Shown piece by piece: positions 1 through 5,835 of a DNA stretch of 6,590 bases. Position numbers and translations under genes: made by a program. Source of the DNA: UBA9464 sp003445095. Its GTDB lineage: Bacteria > Verrucomicrobiota > Verrucomicrobiia > Limisphaerales > UBA9464. Below the pieces are notes generated by a model. That model made no database searches. It had not been told where the DNA came from and saw only the letters and a list, made by a program, of their open reading frames with translations. The stretch spans positions 1-6,590 of the forward strand of contig DAOMZG010000346.1 of NCBI GenBank assembly GCA_035437945.1, in the 5' to 3' direction. Every line of letters begins with the position of its first letter. Position 1 is the first letter of the stretch.

Positions 1-68
1 ATAGGTACGGTTCGGTAAGTAAAACCTCGCTCATCGCGCCGCTATTTTGAGTCGAGCTGTGTGTAGCC
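1..68. other. Short region upstream of the response regulator, no supported feature
   Basis: Nothing firm is visible here. A plus-strand frame is open from the window edge to a TGA at 48-50 and would encode a tail ending IAPLF. It could be the last residues of an upstream gene, perhaps the partner sensor kinase, but 15 codons without recognisable sequence are no evidence. That TGA is in frame with the regulator, so it limits how far the regulator's start can be moved upstream. I see no good Shine-Dalgarno sequence and no sigma-70 or sigma-54 promoter. Confidence 0.3.
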
Positions 69-1466
69 TTGCTCCTGGGGCCTTCCCTCCGCTACATCCC
101 GTCCGTGGCCGCCAACCTGTCTCCTCGCTTGCTCATTGCTGACGATCAGCCGGACGTCGGTGAAGCGCTGCAGCTCCTGTTTAAGGCCGAGGGCTGGCGC
201 TCCGAGGTGGTTCATTCTCCCAAACAGGCCTTGGATGCTCTGACGCGTCAGGAATTTGACCTGTTGCTGGCGGACCTGAATTACACCCGCGACACGACGA
301 GCGGACAAGAAGGTCTGGACCTCCTGGCAAAGATTCCCGCCGTGGACCCGACGCTGCCCGTCGTCGTCATGACCGCGTGGGCCAGCGTTGATGTGGCGGT
401 GGAAGCAATGCGGCGCGGCGCTCGCGATTTCGTCCAAAAGCCGTGGGAGAATGCCCGTCTGCTGTCCATTGTTCGAAATCAGATTGCGCTCCGACGCGCC
501 TTACGCGACGGCGAACGCCTGGCGGCGGCTAGTGCCGCCCAACACACGGGTGGTCCGGTATTGATTGCCCAGTCTCCCGCGATGCTCCCGGTGTTGGAAA
601 TGGTGCGGCGCGTTGGCCCCAGCGATGCCACCGTCCTGATCACAGGTGAGAATGGCACTGGAAAAGGACTAGTAGCTGCCTCGTTGCACAGCGCCAGCAG
701 TCGGGCTGGCCGGCCGTTCATTTCGGTCAACATGGGTGGCCTCAGTGAAACGCTGTTCGAGAGCGAGTTGTTTGGCCACGTACGGGGCGCTTTTACCGAT
801 GCCAAGGCTGATCGGGTGGGGCGCTTCGAAATGGCTGAGGGTGGATCGCTCTTCCTCGACGAGATCGCGAATGTTCCCTCCGGACAACAGGCCAAGTTGC
901 TCCGTGTCCTCGAAACCCGCAGCTATGAGCGCGTGGGCTCGTCGCGGACTCAACAGGCAGACGTGCGGCTGATCGTCGCGACCAACGCCGATTTGCGAGC
1001 TGAAGTAGCCAATGGCCGCTTTCGCCAAGATCTCTTGTTCCGGTTAAATACGATCGAGATTCATCTGCCCCCGCTGCGAGATCGGCGCGAAGATCTGGAA
1101 CCGCTGGCGCACTTCTTCTTGCAGCAAATTCGGCAGCGCTATCGAAAGGAACTGACTGGCTTCGAACCGGCTGCTTTGGCGGCCCTCCACGCCCACCCTT
1201 GGCCCGGCAACGTCCGCGAACTCAGCCATGCCGTCGAGCGCGCAGTCTTGTTGAGTCCGGGCCCTCAAATTCGCGCGGTGGACCTCGGCCTTTCCACCGG
1301 CCGCGACGCCGCCCCGCGACTCGATGACATGAGCCTCGACGAGGTCGAGCGATTCCTAATCAAGCAGACCATTTCCCGGTGTGGCGGAAACGCCATGAAA
1401 GCGGCCGAGCAACTTGGGCTCAGCCGAAGTGCGTTCTATCGGCGGTTAGAAAAGTACGGGTTGTAA
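69..1466 (+). CDS. Sigma-54-dependent response regulator, NtrC family (REC-AAA+-Fis HTH)
   Basis: Cytoplasmic transcription activator of a two-component system; when phosphorylated it should oligomerise and remodel RNA polymerase-sigma-54 by ATP hydrolysis. Numbering from TTG 69, the receiver domain spans about residues 20-135, with acidic pair D25/D26, phospho-acceptor D69, T102 and K124. The AAA+ domain spans about 165-400: Walker A GENGTGKG (193-200), a GAFTDA loop (240-245) in place of the usual GAFTGA, Walker B LFLDE (261-265), arginines R319 and R325 in the FRQDLLFRL segment, and sensor II motif PWPGNVRE. The C-terminal Fis-type helix-turn-helix is about 424-465 (AAEQLGLSRSAFYRRL). Length is normal for the family and all domains are intact. 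The start is uncertain: no ATG lies near, TTG 69 gives about 20 residues before the receiver, and GTG 105 gives a more typical short lead. The sensor kinase and target genes are not in the window. Confidence 0.95.
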   Translation: MLLGPSLRYIPSVAANLSPRLLIADDQPDVGEALQLLFKAEGWRSEVVHSPKQALDALTRQEFDLLLADLNYTRDTTSGQEGLDLLAKIPAVDPTLPVVVMTAWASVDVAVEAMRRGARDFVQKPWENARLLSIVRNQIALRRALRDGERLAAASAAQHTGGPVLIAQSPAMLPVLEMVRRVGPSDATVLITGENGTGKGLVAASLHSASSRAGRPFISVNMGGLSETLFESELFGHVRGAFTDAKADRVGRFEMAEGGSLFLDEIANVPSGQQAKLLRVLETRSYERVGSSRTQQADVRLIVATNADLRAEVANGRFRQDLLFRLNTIEIHLPPLRDRREDLEPLAHFFLQQIRQRYRKELTGFEPAALAALHAHPWPGNVRELSHAVERAVLLSPGPQIRAVDLGLSTGRDAAPRLDDMSLDEVERFLIKQTISRCGGNAMKAAEQLGLSRSAFYRRLEKYGL

Positions 1467-1664
1467 CCTTCGAACGATGACGCTTCAACGGGGCCGCGCC
1501 CCGAGGGGCGCGGAGATGTCAACGAGGCCATCGAAGCGAAGGATTCCAATTTCCTGCTTCAACGGGGCCGCGCCCCGAGGGGCGCGGAGATGCGTCTCCA
1601 GCTAGACGCTCCCTTTCGGGACTCGGGGGCTTCAACGGGGCCGCGCCCCGAGGGGCGCGGAGAT

Positions 1665-1700
1665 ATCGGCGAGACCGGAGTCGGAAAGACCAAGATCGGG
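1665..1700 (+). other. Spacer 3 (from left), reads as a P-loop motif
   Basis: This 36-nt spacer is open in plus-strand frame 1 and translates to IGETGVGKTKIG, a good Walker A match (GxxxxGKT/S). The protospacer was therefore probably inside a P-loop NTPase gene of a phage or plasmid. The translation is direct; the origin is inference, and a 12-residue match can occur by chance. Confidence 0.5.
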
Positions 1701-2617
1701 GCTTCAACGGGGCCGCGCCCCGAGGGGCGCGGAGATACCGGTAATTGGGCGGGCGTCCAACCAGGCTACGATGGGCTTCAACGGGGCCGCGCCCCGAGGG
1801 GCGCGGAGATGACGAAACCGCTGAAGTCCGAAAAAAGCCTTCGCTCCAGCTTCAACGGGGCCGCGCCCCGAGGGGCGCGGAGATAGTTGATGGCCTCTCG
1901 TAACAGTCAGCATCCTTCTGGGCTTCAACGGGGCCGCGCCCCGAGGGGCGCGGAGATAACGCATACCCTAGCGCTTTCCAATCGGCCTCGCTCTGCTTCA
2001 ACGGGGCCGCGCCCCGAGGGGCGCGGAGATGACGTTCCTTGCCGTCCTATACGTAGGGCTGACGGCTGCTTCAACGGGGCCGCGCCCCGAGGGGCGCGGA
2101 GATGACCTCGCCGAAATAGGGAGGCTCGCGGTGGAGGAATAGCTTCAACGGGGCCGCGCCCCGAGGGGCGCGGAGATCCCCGGGATCGATCCTTCGACCA
2201 CTCCATGAGAGTCCGCTTCAACGGGGCCGCGCCCCGAGGGGCGCGGAGATAACGACAACGACGACGGAACGTGGTTCGTTCGCGTCATGCTTCAACGGGG
2301 CCGCGCCCCGAGGGGCGCGGAGATTTACTTCCCCCTCTCCTCATACGCCTTGACGGCGCGTTGCTTCAACGGGGCCGCGCCCCGAGGGGCGCGGAGATGT
2401 GGTCCACCACGCGGACGAGGGGGCCGTCGACTTCCGGCTTCAACGGGGCCGCGCCCCGAGGGGCGCGGAGATGGGATGCACTAAGGTATCGCCTGGATGT
2501 CTCTAGCTGCTTCAACGGGGCCGCGCCCCGAGGGGCGCGGAGATTACTTGGATCAATGCGCGGCGCAATTATTTTCTCATGGCTTCAACGGGGCCGCGCC
2601 CCGAGGGGCGCGGAGAT

Positions 2618-2653
2618 TTCAACGGGGCCGCGAGGCGCACACGCATAGGACGT
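2618..2653. repeat. Spacer 16 containing a partial repeat copy
   Basis: The first 15 nt after the repeat ending at 2617 (TTCAACGGGGCCGCG, 2618-2632) are identical to repeat positions 3-17. The next AGG (2633-2635) also matches if five bases of the repeat (CCCCG) are deleted. The rest (CGCACACGCATAGGACGT) is unrelated to the repeat. The total of 36 nt is a normal spacer length, so the unit may be a real spacer carrying repeat-like sequence, or a spacer partly overwritten by a truncated repeat. Confidence 0.85.
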
Positions 2654-2983
2654 GCTTCAACGGGGCCGCGCCCCGAGGGGCGCGGAGATGAGCTCGAGCT
2701 AGAGCCAGCGTCCTACACGTTCGCCGCGCTTCAACGGGGCCGCGCCCCGAGGGGCGCGGAGATTAGACTGTCTTTCCAGGGGACAACGTCGTGGACGCAG
2801 GCTTCAACGGGGCCGCGCCCCGAGGGGCGCGGAGATGCGAGCTCAATGACTTGCAAGAAGAACTTCAGCGCGCGCTTCAACGGGGCCGCGCCCCGAGGGG
2901 CGCGGAGATGTGTGATTCGAACAAACGCGAATCCGGAAACAGGGCACGCTTCAACGGGGCCGCGCCCCGAGGGGCGCGGAGAT

Positions 2984-3204
2984 AGCCGATGCCCAAGTCT
3001 TTGAGCAAAAGCGCTCAAATGGCAAGATCGCGAGCGATACGCGGGAAGACCGCCTCCACACAATTCAGCCTGACTCCGCCGGAAGCCAGCCTTAAGCCCT
3101 CCAACAGGTTCGGGGGCGCGAGCATCACCGGGCCTCTCTGCGGCAACCCGGCGCTCGCAAGTCGCAGAATGTCAAAGAACCGGAAAATCGAATTCGTCGC
3201 GGCG
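2984..3204 (-). promoter_or_regulatory. Putative CRISPR leader between cas2 and the array
   Basis: This 221-bp stretch has no credible gene and joins the cas2 stop codon to the first repeat, the usual place for a leader that carries the pre-crRNA promoter and guides spacer integration. On the minus strand a perfect TTGACA hexamer (3175 to 3170) could be a -35 element, but I see no convincing -10 box 16-18 nt after it. A 7-bp inverted repeat (3000-3019) lies 16 bp from the array, and a 5-bp one (ATCGC/GCGAT, 3027-3038) follows. The gap is not notably AT-rich. Leader function is inferred from position. Confidence 0.65.
3000..3019. repeat. Inverted repeat in the leader, 16 bp from the array
   Basis: TTTGAGC (3000-3006) and GCTCAAA (3013-3019) are perfect complements separated by six bases (AAAAGC). 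Repeats near the leader-repeat junction can be binding sites for integration accessory proteins or regulators. No such role is shown here, and the sequence does not resemble an IHF site I can recognise. Confidence 0.6.
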
Positions 3205-3495
3205 TTAGAATACGAAGCACGGCGGATCGAATCGAACGTACGGCTGGCCCAACGCGGTAATGACGCGATCGCCTCGCGATTCCGCCGGCCCCAAGTGGAC
3301 GAACAACACCTGATCCTTCAGGTGATCGAGGATGTCTTTGAGATCAGATTCCAAGCTCACCTTCTCCGACGGATTTAGATCGCACTCGAAGATGCTGTAC
3401 TGCAGATGCTCCCCGTAGTTCCGACAGGTTTTGAACACCTTTCGGAGGCGCTTGTCGTCCGCGATGTCGTAACAGACCAGGTAGGTGGAACGCAT
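3205..3495 (-). CDS. cas2: CRISPR-associated endoribonuclease-fold protein Cas2
   Basis: Adaptation protein of 96 residues, the usual Cas2 size. The start MRSTYLVCYDI is the classic first beta strand of the ferredoxin-like fold, with the conserved YD pair at residues 9-10. Further typical segments are the RLRKVFKTCRNYGEHLQYSIFE helix-strand region (about 16-37) and a second helix leading into QVLFVHLG (about 62-69). In known systems a Cas2 dimer bridges two Cas1 dimers to form the integrase that inserts spacers at the leader-repeat junction; any nuclease activity of Cas2 is not needed for this. It lies 39 bp downstream of cas4-cas1 on the same strand, so the two are probably co-transcribed, and it is followed by the leader. 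The ATG at 3495 has no clear Shine-Dalgarno sequence but fits the family's N-terminus exactly. Confidence 0.95.
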   Translation of the reverse strand: MRSTYLVCYDIADDKRLRKVFKTCRNYGEHLQYSIFECDLNPSEKVSLESDLKDILDHLKDQVLFVHLGPAESRGDRVITALGQPYVRFDPPCFVF

Positions 3496-3534
3496 TGGAG
3501 TCGGGGATCAGTGATTCGTAATCGGTGAGCAGGT
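3496..3534. repeat. Low-complexity spacer between cas4-cas1 and cas2
   Basis: This 39-bp gap is built of related short words on the minus strand (GATTACG, AATCACTGATCC). It has the same style as the tracts inside cas4-cas1, although the sequence differs. It may be a copy of a dispersed intergenic repeat; that is inference from style. No ribosome binding site for cas2 stands out in it. Confidence 0.35.
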
Positions 3535-5541
3535 TCATCGGGTCGTTAGCGGCGTGTATTCTTCAATCTCTCCAGCGACGACCCGGGCAAGAATCCGTGC
3601 CTGGAGTTCGAGCGCGCGACGATAGCTAACCTTGTAGTCGAACACGGGATGGGTCAGCAGTGAGTTGATCCGCTGTTCGTATACCGGAAAGAATCGCTTC
3701 CGTCCCGTCGGACTCAGGTTCGTCGCCTTACCCGCCTGAACGAAGTCGTCGGGAGTAATCACGCCGGTGTTGATGGCCGTGAGTACCGCGCTGTCGGCGA
3801 CCAACGGACGGAACTCTTCCATCAAGTCGAGCGCCAGCGCTGGCCTGCCGAATCGTGGCTGATGATAGAATCCCAAGTACGGATCGAAACCGACGGCCAG
3901 CGTCGCGATCAGGCAATCTTTGGAGAGGAGGCTGTAGGCGAGGGAGAGCAAGGCGTTGACCGGGTCGGTCGGCGGTCGGCGATTGCGGTGCGTGAAGTCA
4001 AAAGTAAGTTGAGAGTTCTTAGTTGAGGGTTGAGAGGAAGGTTCGTCGGGTGCTGGGGCGTCGTGTTTCAGCATGCCGGCGAAATGCTCGAAGTACACAG
4101 CGGCCGCGGCGCCTTCGATTCCCAGCAGCGATTCGAGGCTTTCAGCGGCGAGGGCGTCTTGCGCTGCTTGGCGCAAGCGCGCGATCGCGGGTGCCGGTGG
4201 TTCGGTGTGATTGCGCATGAGCATGGTGCGCTGGTTGCGAATTTTGCCGGCGACGAATCCGCGGCTCACGCGTCGGGCAAATATCGCATCGCTCGCGAGG
4301 CGAAACTGCTCCACTCGAAGAAAAATGTTCTTCAAGCCGTGTCCGCGCGTGATGCCGTAAAACCAGCCACCGCCGCTGAAGTAAGTGATCGGAATCTCTT
4401 GGTCGCACAATATCTGCAAGGCCTGAGTGCTGAGTTGAATATTGCCGAACAAGGCGACGTGATGGAGGTCGGCGAGGCGGACTTCTCCCTTCAATTCATC
4501 CTTCTCCTTGACCTGAAGGGTCTCGTCCTTGCGACCAACCCGCAGACCGGGCGTGTTCAGGTACAACGCCCTGCTTTCATCGCGCGGGGCCATGAGGCGC
4601 CGGACGGAACCCTCACCCGAGCTGCGCCCACCTTCTCCCTCAGAGCGAGGGGCGTTGTCTGGAACATTCTCAACTCTCAACTCGGCACGCTCAACTTGGG
4701 CATGGGCTAGCAGCCTTGTTTCATCGGGCAGGCACACCGGAGCCAACGAACAACGGACACATTTGGGTGAGCCTTCAAGCGGCGGCGGAATCGGCCCGAC
4801 CGCGCAGGCGCGGGCCGCGACGATCTGCTTTTCCACCCAGTCCTCCAGCTCGAGCGTGAGGCGCAGCCGGACTCGCTGTTTGGTTCCGCGATAATAGATG
4901 ACGCCTTCTCGGCAGATGTAGCCGTTATCGCGAAGGATCAACATCTGCAGGCCGAGTTGCATCCGATCGGTGGGCCACAATTCCGCGGACTCGTCGCCTT
5001 CGCGAGGCGAACCGGCTTTGTAATCCACCGGTGTCACTTCGGTGGTCGCAAACAGGTCTGCCTGTTCGCCGGGTAAGAGTTCACGTTGGGCCTCGATTAG
5101 ATCGAGCTTCGCAATGACACCAAGGCGTTCGGAACCCAAAGTGACCGAGCGGCAATGGATCACGTCATTTTCAATTTTCGATTGGGGATTTTCGATTGGA
5201 GAAGGCGCGGCGGCGGGAAGGGCGCCGGTGCCGGAATCCACTTTCGCGTGCAAGGCGGCGCCGCGCTTGGTGTCGGCATTTTCCACGAATACGCCTTCAA
5301 CATGCTCATAATAAAAGAGCCGCGGACAGTAGATGAACTCGTTGAGCATCCGCGCGGGCAGGGGCTCCACTGGGCCTGGCAGGGGATTGCTAGGCAGGGG
5401 TGGCGAGACGATGGGTCCCGGTGGCAGCAAAGGCACGGGATCAGGTCTCGCCTCGGGAATCTGGCTGGTGTCGAACCGGCTGGAAGGAGGAACGACGATC
5501 TCGGGAACACGCGACAACGTGGGTTCAGTTTCCGGATTCAT
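3535..5541 (-). CDS. cas4-cas1: CRISPR-associated Cas4-Cas1 fusion protein
   Basis: Fusion of 668 residues joining the PAM-selecting Cas4 nuclease to the Cas1 integrase. Residues 1-62 are a proline-rich extension with no fold I recognise. Cas4 spans about 63-275: first iron-sulphur cysteine C72 (IYCPRLFYY), H98, D147 (AKLDLIE), D173 and K175 (VDYKAG), then C261, C264 and C270 (CVRCSLAPVC), giving all four cluster ligands and the RecB-type metal site. A Ser/Gly/Glu-rich linker follows. Cas1 spans about 318-668, with catalytic candidates E476 (GIEGAAAAVYF), H560 (GFYHQPRFG) and the acidic cluster from D572 (LDLMEEFRP). Both halves look active. Such fusions are typical of type I-G (I-U) and occur in V-B; known examples process prespacers with Cas2. 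Low-complexity tracts sit at residues 114-125, 286-312 and 502-513. The ATG at 5541 has no clear Shine-Dalgarno sequence; the next Met (65) would cut into the conserved PARMLNEF start of Cas4, so the longer form is preferred. Confidence 0.96.
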   Translation of the reverse strand: MNPETEPTLSRVPEIVVPPSSRFDTSQIPEARPDPVPLLPPGPIVSPPLPSNPLPGPVEPLPARMLNEFIYCPRLFYYEHVEGVFVENADTKRGAALHAKVDSGTGALPAAAPSPIENPQSKIENDVIHCRSVTLGSERLGVIAKLDLIEAQRELLPGEQADLFATTEVTPVDYKAGSPREGDESAELWPTDRMQLGLQMLILRDNGYICREGVIYYRGTKQRVRLRLTLELEDWVEKQIVAARACAVGPIPPPLEGSPKCVRCSLAPVCLPDETRLLAHAQVERAELRVENVPDNAPRSEGEGGRSSGEGSVRRLMAPRDESRALYLNTPGLRVGRKDETLQVKEKDELKGEVRLADLHHVALFGNIQLSTQALQILCDQEIPITYFSGGGWFYGITRGHGLKNIFLRVEQFRLASDAIFARRVSRGFVAGKIRNQRTMLMRNHTEPPAPAIARLRQAAQDALAAESLESLLGIEGAAAAVYFEHFAGMLKHDAPAPDEPSSQPSTKNSQLTFDFTHRNRRPPTDPVNALLSLAYSLLSKDCLIATLAVGFDPYLGFYHQPRFGRPALALDLMEEFRPLVADSAVLTAINTGVITPDDFVQAGKATNLSPTGRKRFFPVYEQRINSLLTHPVFDYKVSYRRALELQARILARVVAGEIEEYTPLTTR
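4003..4038. repeat. In-frame low-complexity tract inside the Cas1 part
   Basis: On the plus strand AGTTGAG occurs at 4007-4013 and 4021-4027, followed by GGTTGAG at 4028-4034. On the coding strand this reads as CTCAACT-like units and encodes SSQPSTKNSQLT (residues 502-513), between the conserved E476 and H560 segments, probably in a surface loop. It shares its CTCAACT word with the linker tract. Confidence 0.6.
4606..4686. repeat. In-frame low-complexity tract in the Cas4-Cas1 linker
   Basis: The plus strand carries a perfect tandem CTCAACT pair at 4669-4682. It is preceded (4610-4652) by a segment with CCCTCACCC at one end and GCGAGGGG at the other, resembling the CCCTCACCC...GAGGG intergenic repeats seen in many bacteria. 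Together they encode residues 286-312, including APRSEGEGGRSSGEGS, exactly between the last Cas4 cysteine (C270) and the start of Cas1. Confidence 0.6.
5167..5202. repeat. In-frame tandem repeat inside the Cas4 part
   Basis: The 12-mer ATTTTCGATTGG occurs at 5174-5185 and again at 5188-5199 (14-bp period), within a tract encoding SPIENPQSKIEN (residues 114-125). It lies between H98 and D147 of Cas4. It is strikingly more AT-rich than its GC-rich surroundings, which suggests an inserted sequence rather than ancestral Cas4 code. Confidence 0.65.
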
Positions 5542-5575
5542 ACGGAGTTCGGGTGGCTGACTAGGAGTTAGCTTA

Positions 5576-5601
5576 CCTCACACTCAAGCCTCATGTCTCA
5601 T
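5576..5601. repeat. Low-complexity tract just upstream of cas4-cas1
   Basis: Read on the minus strand the tract repeats ATGAGACATGAGG, then CTTGAG and TGTGAGG, degenerate units of about 6-7 bp. It lies 35-60 bp before the cas4-cas1 start codon, where the promoter or 5' leader should be. It resembles the dispersed-repeat style seen inside the gene. I see no clear -35/-10 pair here. Confidence 0.4.
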
Positions 5602-5615
5602 ACAATTTCGGCGGA

Positions 5616-5637
5616 GCGCGGACGGCCGCGTCCGCGC
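5616..5637. repeat. GC-rich hairpin upstream of cas4-cas1
   Basis: GCGCGGAC (5616-5623) and GTCCGCGC (5630-5637) are perfect 8-bp complements around a six-base loop (GGCCGC). There is no U-tract on either strand, so it is not a standard intrinsic terminator. It could be a dispersed palindromic repeat or a structure in the 5' leader of the cas transcript. Confidence 0.6.
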
Positions 5638-5645
5638 GAATTGGG

Positions 5646-5832
5646 GGGGAGCGCATGCCTCCGGCGGGCAGTTTTCGGCGTCCTCGCCGAAAACCTCGTG
5701 CAACCGTGCTTCTCAAAGTCGTCAGGTTATCCCATCGTGCCGAGGCACGACCGCCGGTGGTAAGAGCGAGGTGTGTTTCACGAAGGTTCAGGCGCGACGC
5801 CCGAACCGACCCGCCGGAGGCGTATGCTCCCC
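5646..5832. mobile_element. MITE-like or structured intergenic element with inverted-repeat ends
   Basis: The left end (5646-5668) and the reverse complement of the right end (5810-5832) match at 20 of 23 positions, sharing GGGGAGC and the core GCCTCCGGCGGG. Inside lie a perfect 10-bp hairpin (GTTTTCGGCG / CGCCGAAAAC, 5671-5694, loop TCCT), a perfect 7-bp one (TCGTGCC / GGCACGA, 5735-5750), and an imperfect one (5785-5805). No ORF of note is inside. The element fills most of the gap before cas4-cas1 and its right end lies 3 bp from the stop codon of the neighbouring gene. It could be a small non-autonomous transposon, a palindromic intergenic repeat family or a structured RNA. No target-site duplication is evident. 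Confidence 0.5.
5671..5694. terminator. Strong hairpin, possible terminator of the upstream unknown gene
   Basis: A perfect 10-bp stem with a TCCT loop. On the minus strand it starts GTTTTCGGCG and its 3' arm ends CGCCGAAAAC, followed by TGCCC rather than a run of T. The stem's own A/T ends give a weak U-rich arm on either strand. Termination of the gene ending at 5836 is plausible but not clear; it may only be part of the repeat element. Confidence 0.3.
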
Positions 5833-5835
5833 AAA

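Larger units (their letters stand above)
1482..2983 (-). CRISPR. CRISPR array, 21 repeats of 36 bp and 20 spacers
   Basis: Twenty-one repeats, identical by eye, alternate with 20 different spacers (nine of 38 bp, eight of 37, three of 36); the lengths add up exactly to 1502 bp. On the plus strand each repeat begins GCTTCAACGG and ends GGGGCGCGGAGAT. Repeat starts are 1482, 1556, 1629, 1701, 1775, 1849, 1922, 1995, 2068, 2142, 2215, 2289, 2363, 2437, 2509, 2582, 2654, 2728, 2801, 2874 and 2948. Repeat positions 13-32 form a perfect 9-bp inverted repeat around GA (CCGCGCCCC / GGGGCGCGG), the expected crRNA-processing hairpin. Minus-strand transcription is inferred from two agreeing points: cas4-cas1, cas2 and the leader-like gap lie in line on that side, and the minus-strand repeat ends GTTGAAGC. 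Under this reading the newest spacer is 2910-2947 and the oldest is 1518-1555. No repeat is degenerate, not even the leader-distal one. Confidence 0.98.

Noticed and set aside
1467..1481. Terminator between the response regulator and the array
   Set aside because: The 15 bp contain no hairpin or T-run; the repeat hairpin has no U-tract after it either.
1590..3004. Several open frames rich in Arg, Gly and Pro across the array
   Set aside because: They are translations of the 36-bp repeats and spacers; the recurring GRAPRGA-type and TGPRPEGRGD-type blocks come from the repeat.
2989..3378. Plus-strand open frame of 129 codons across the leader and antisense to cas2
   Set aside because: It overlaps the well-supported cas2 on the opposite strand and its sequence has no protein-like features.
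3344..3538. Minus-strand frame whose ATG overlaps the cas4-cas1 stop (ATGA)
   Set aside because: It is in a different frame from cas2 and overlaps its first half; cas2 has its own well-fitting start at 3495.
4030..4710. Plus-strand open frame of 226 codons
   Set aside because: It is the antisense shadow of cas4-cas1, whose domains and catalytic residues are clear.
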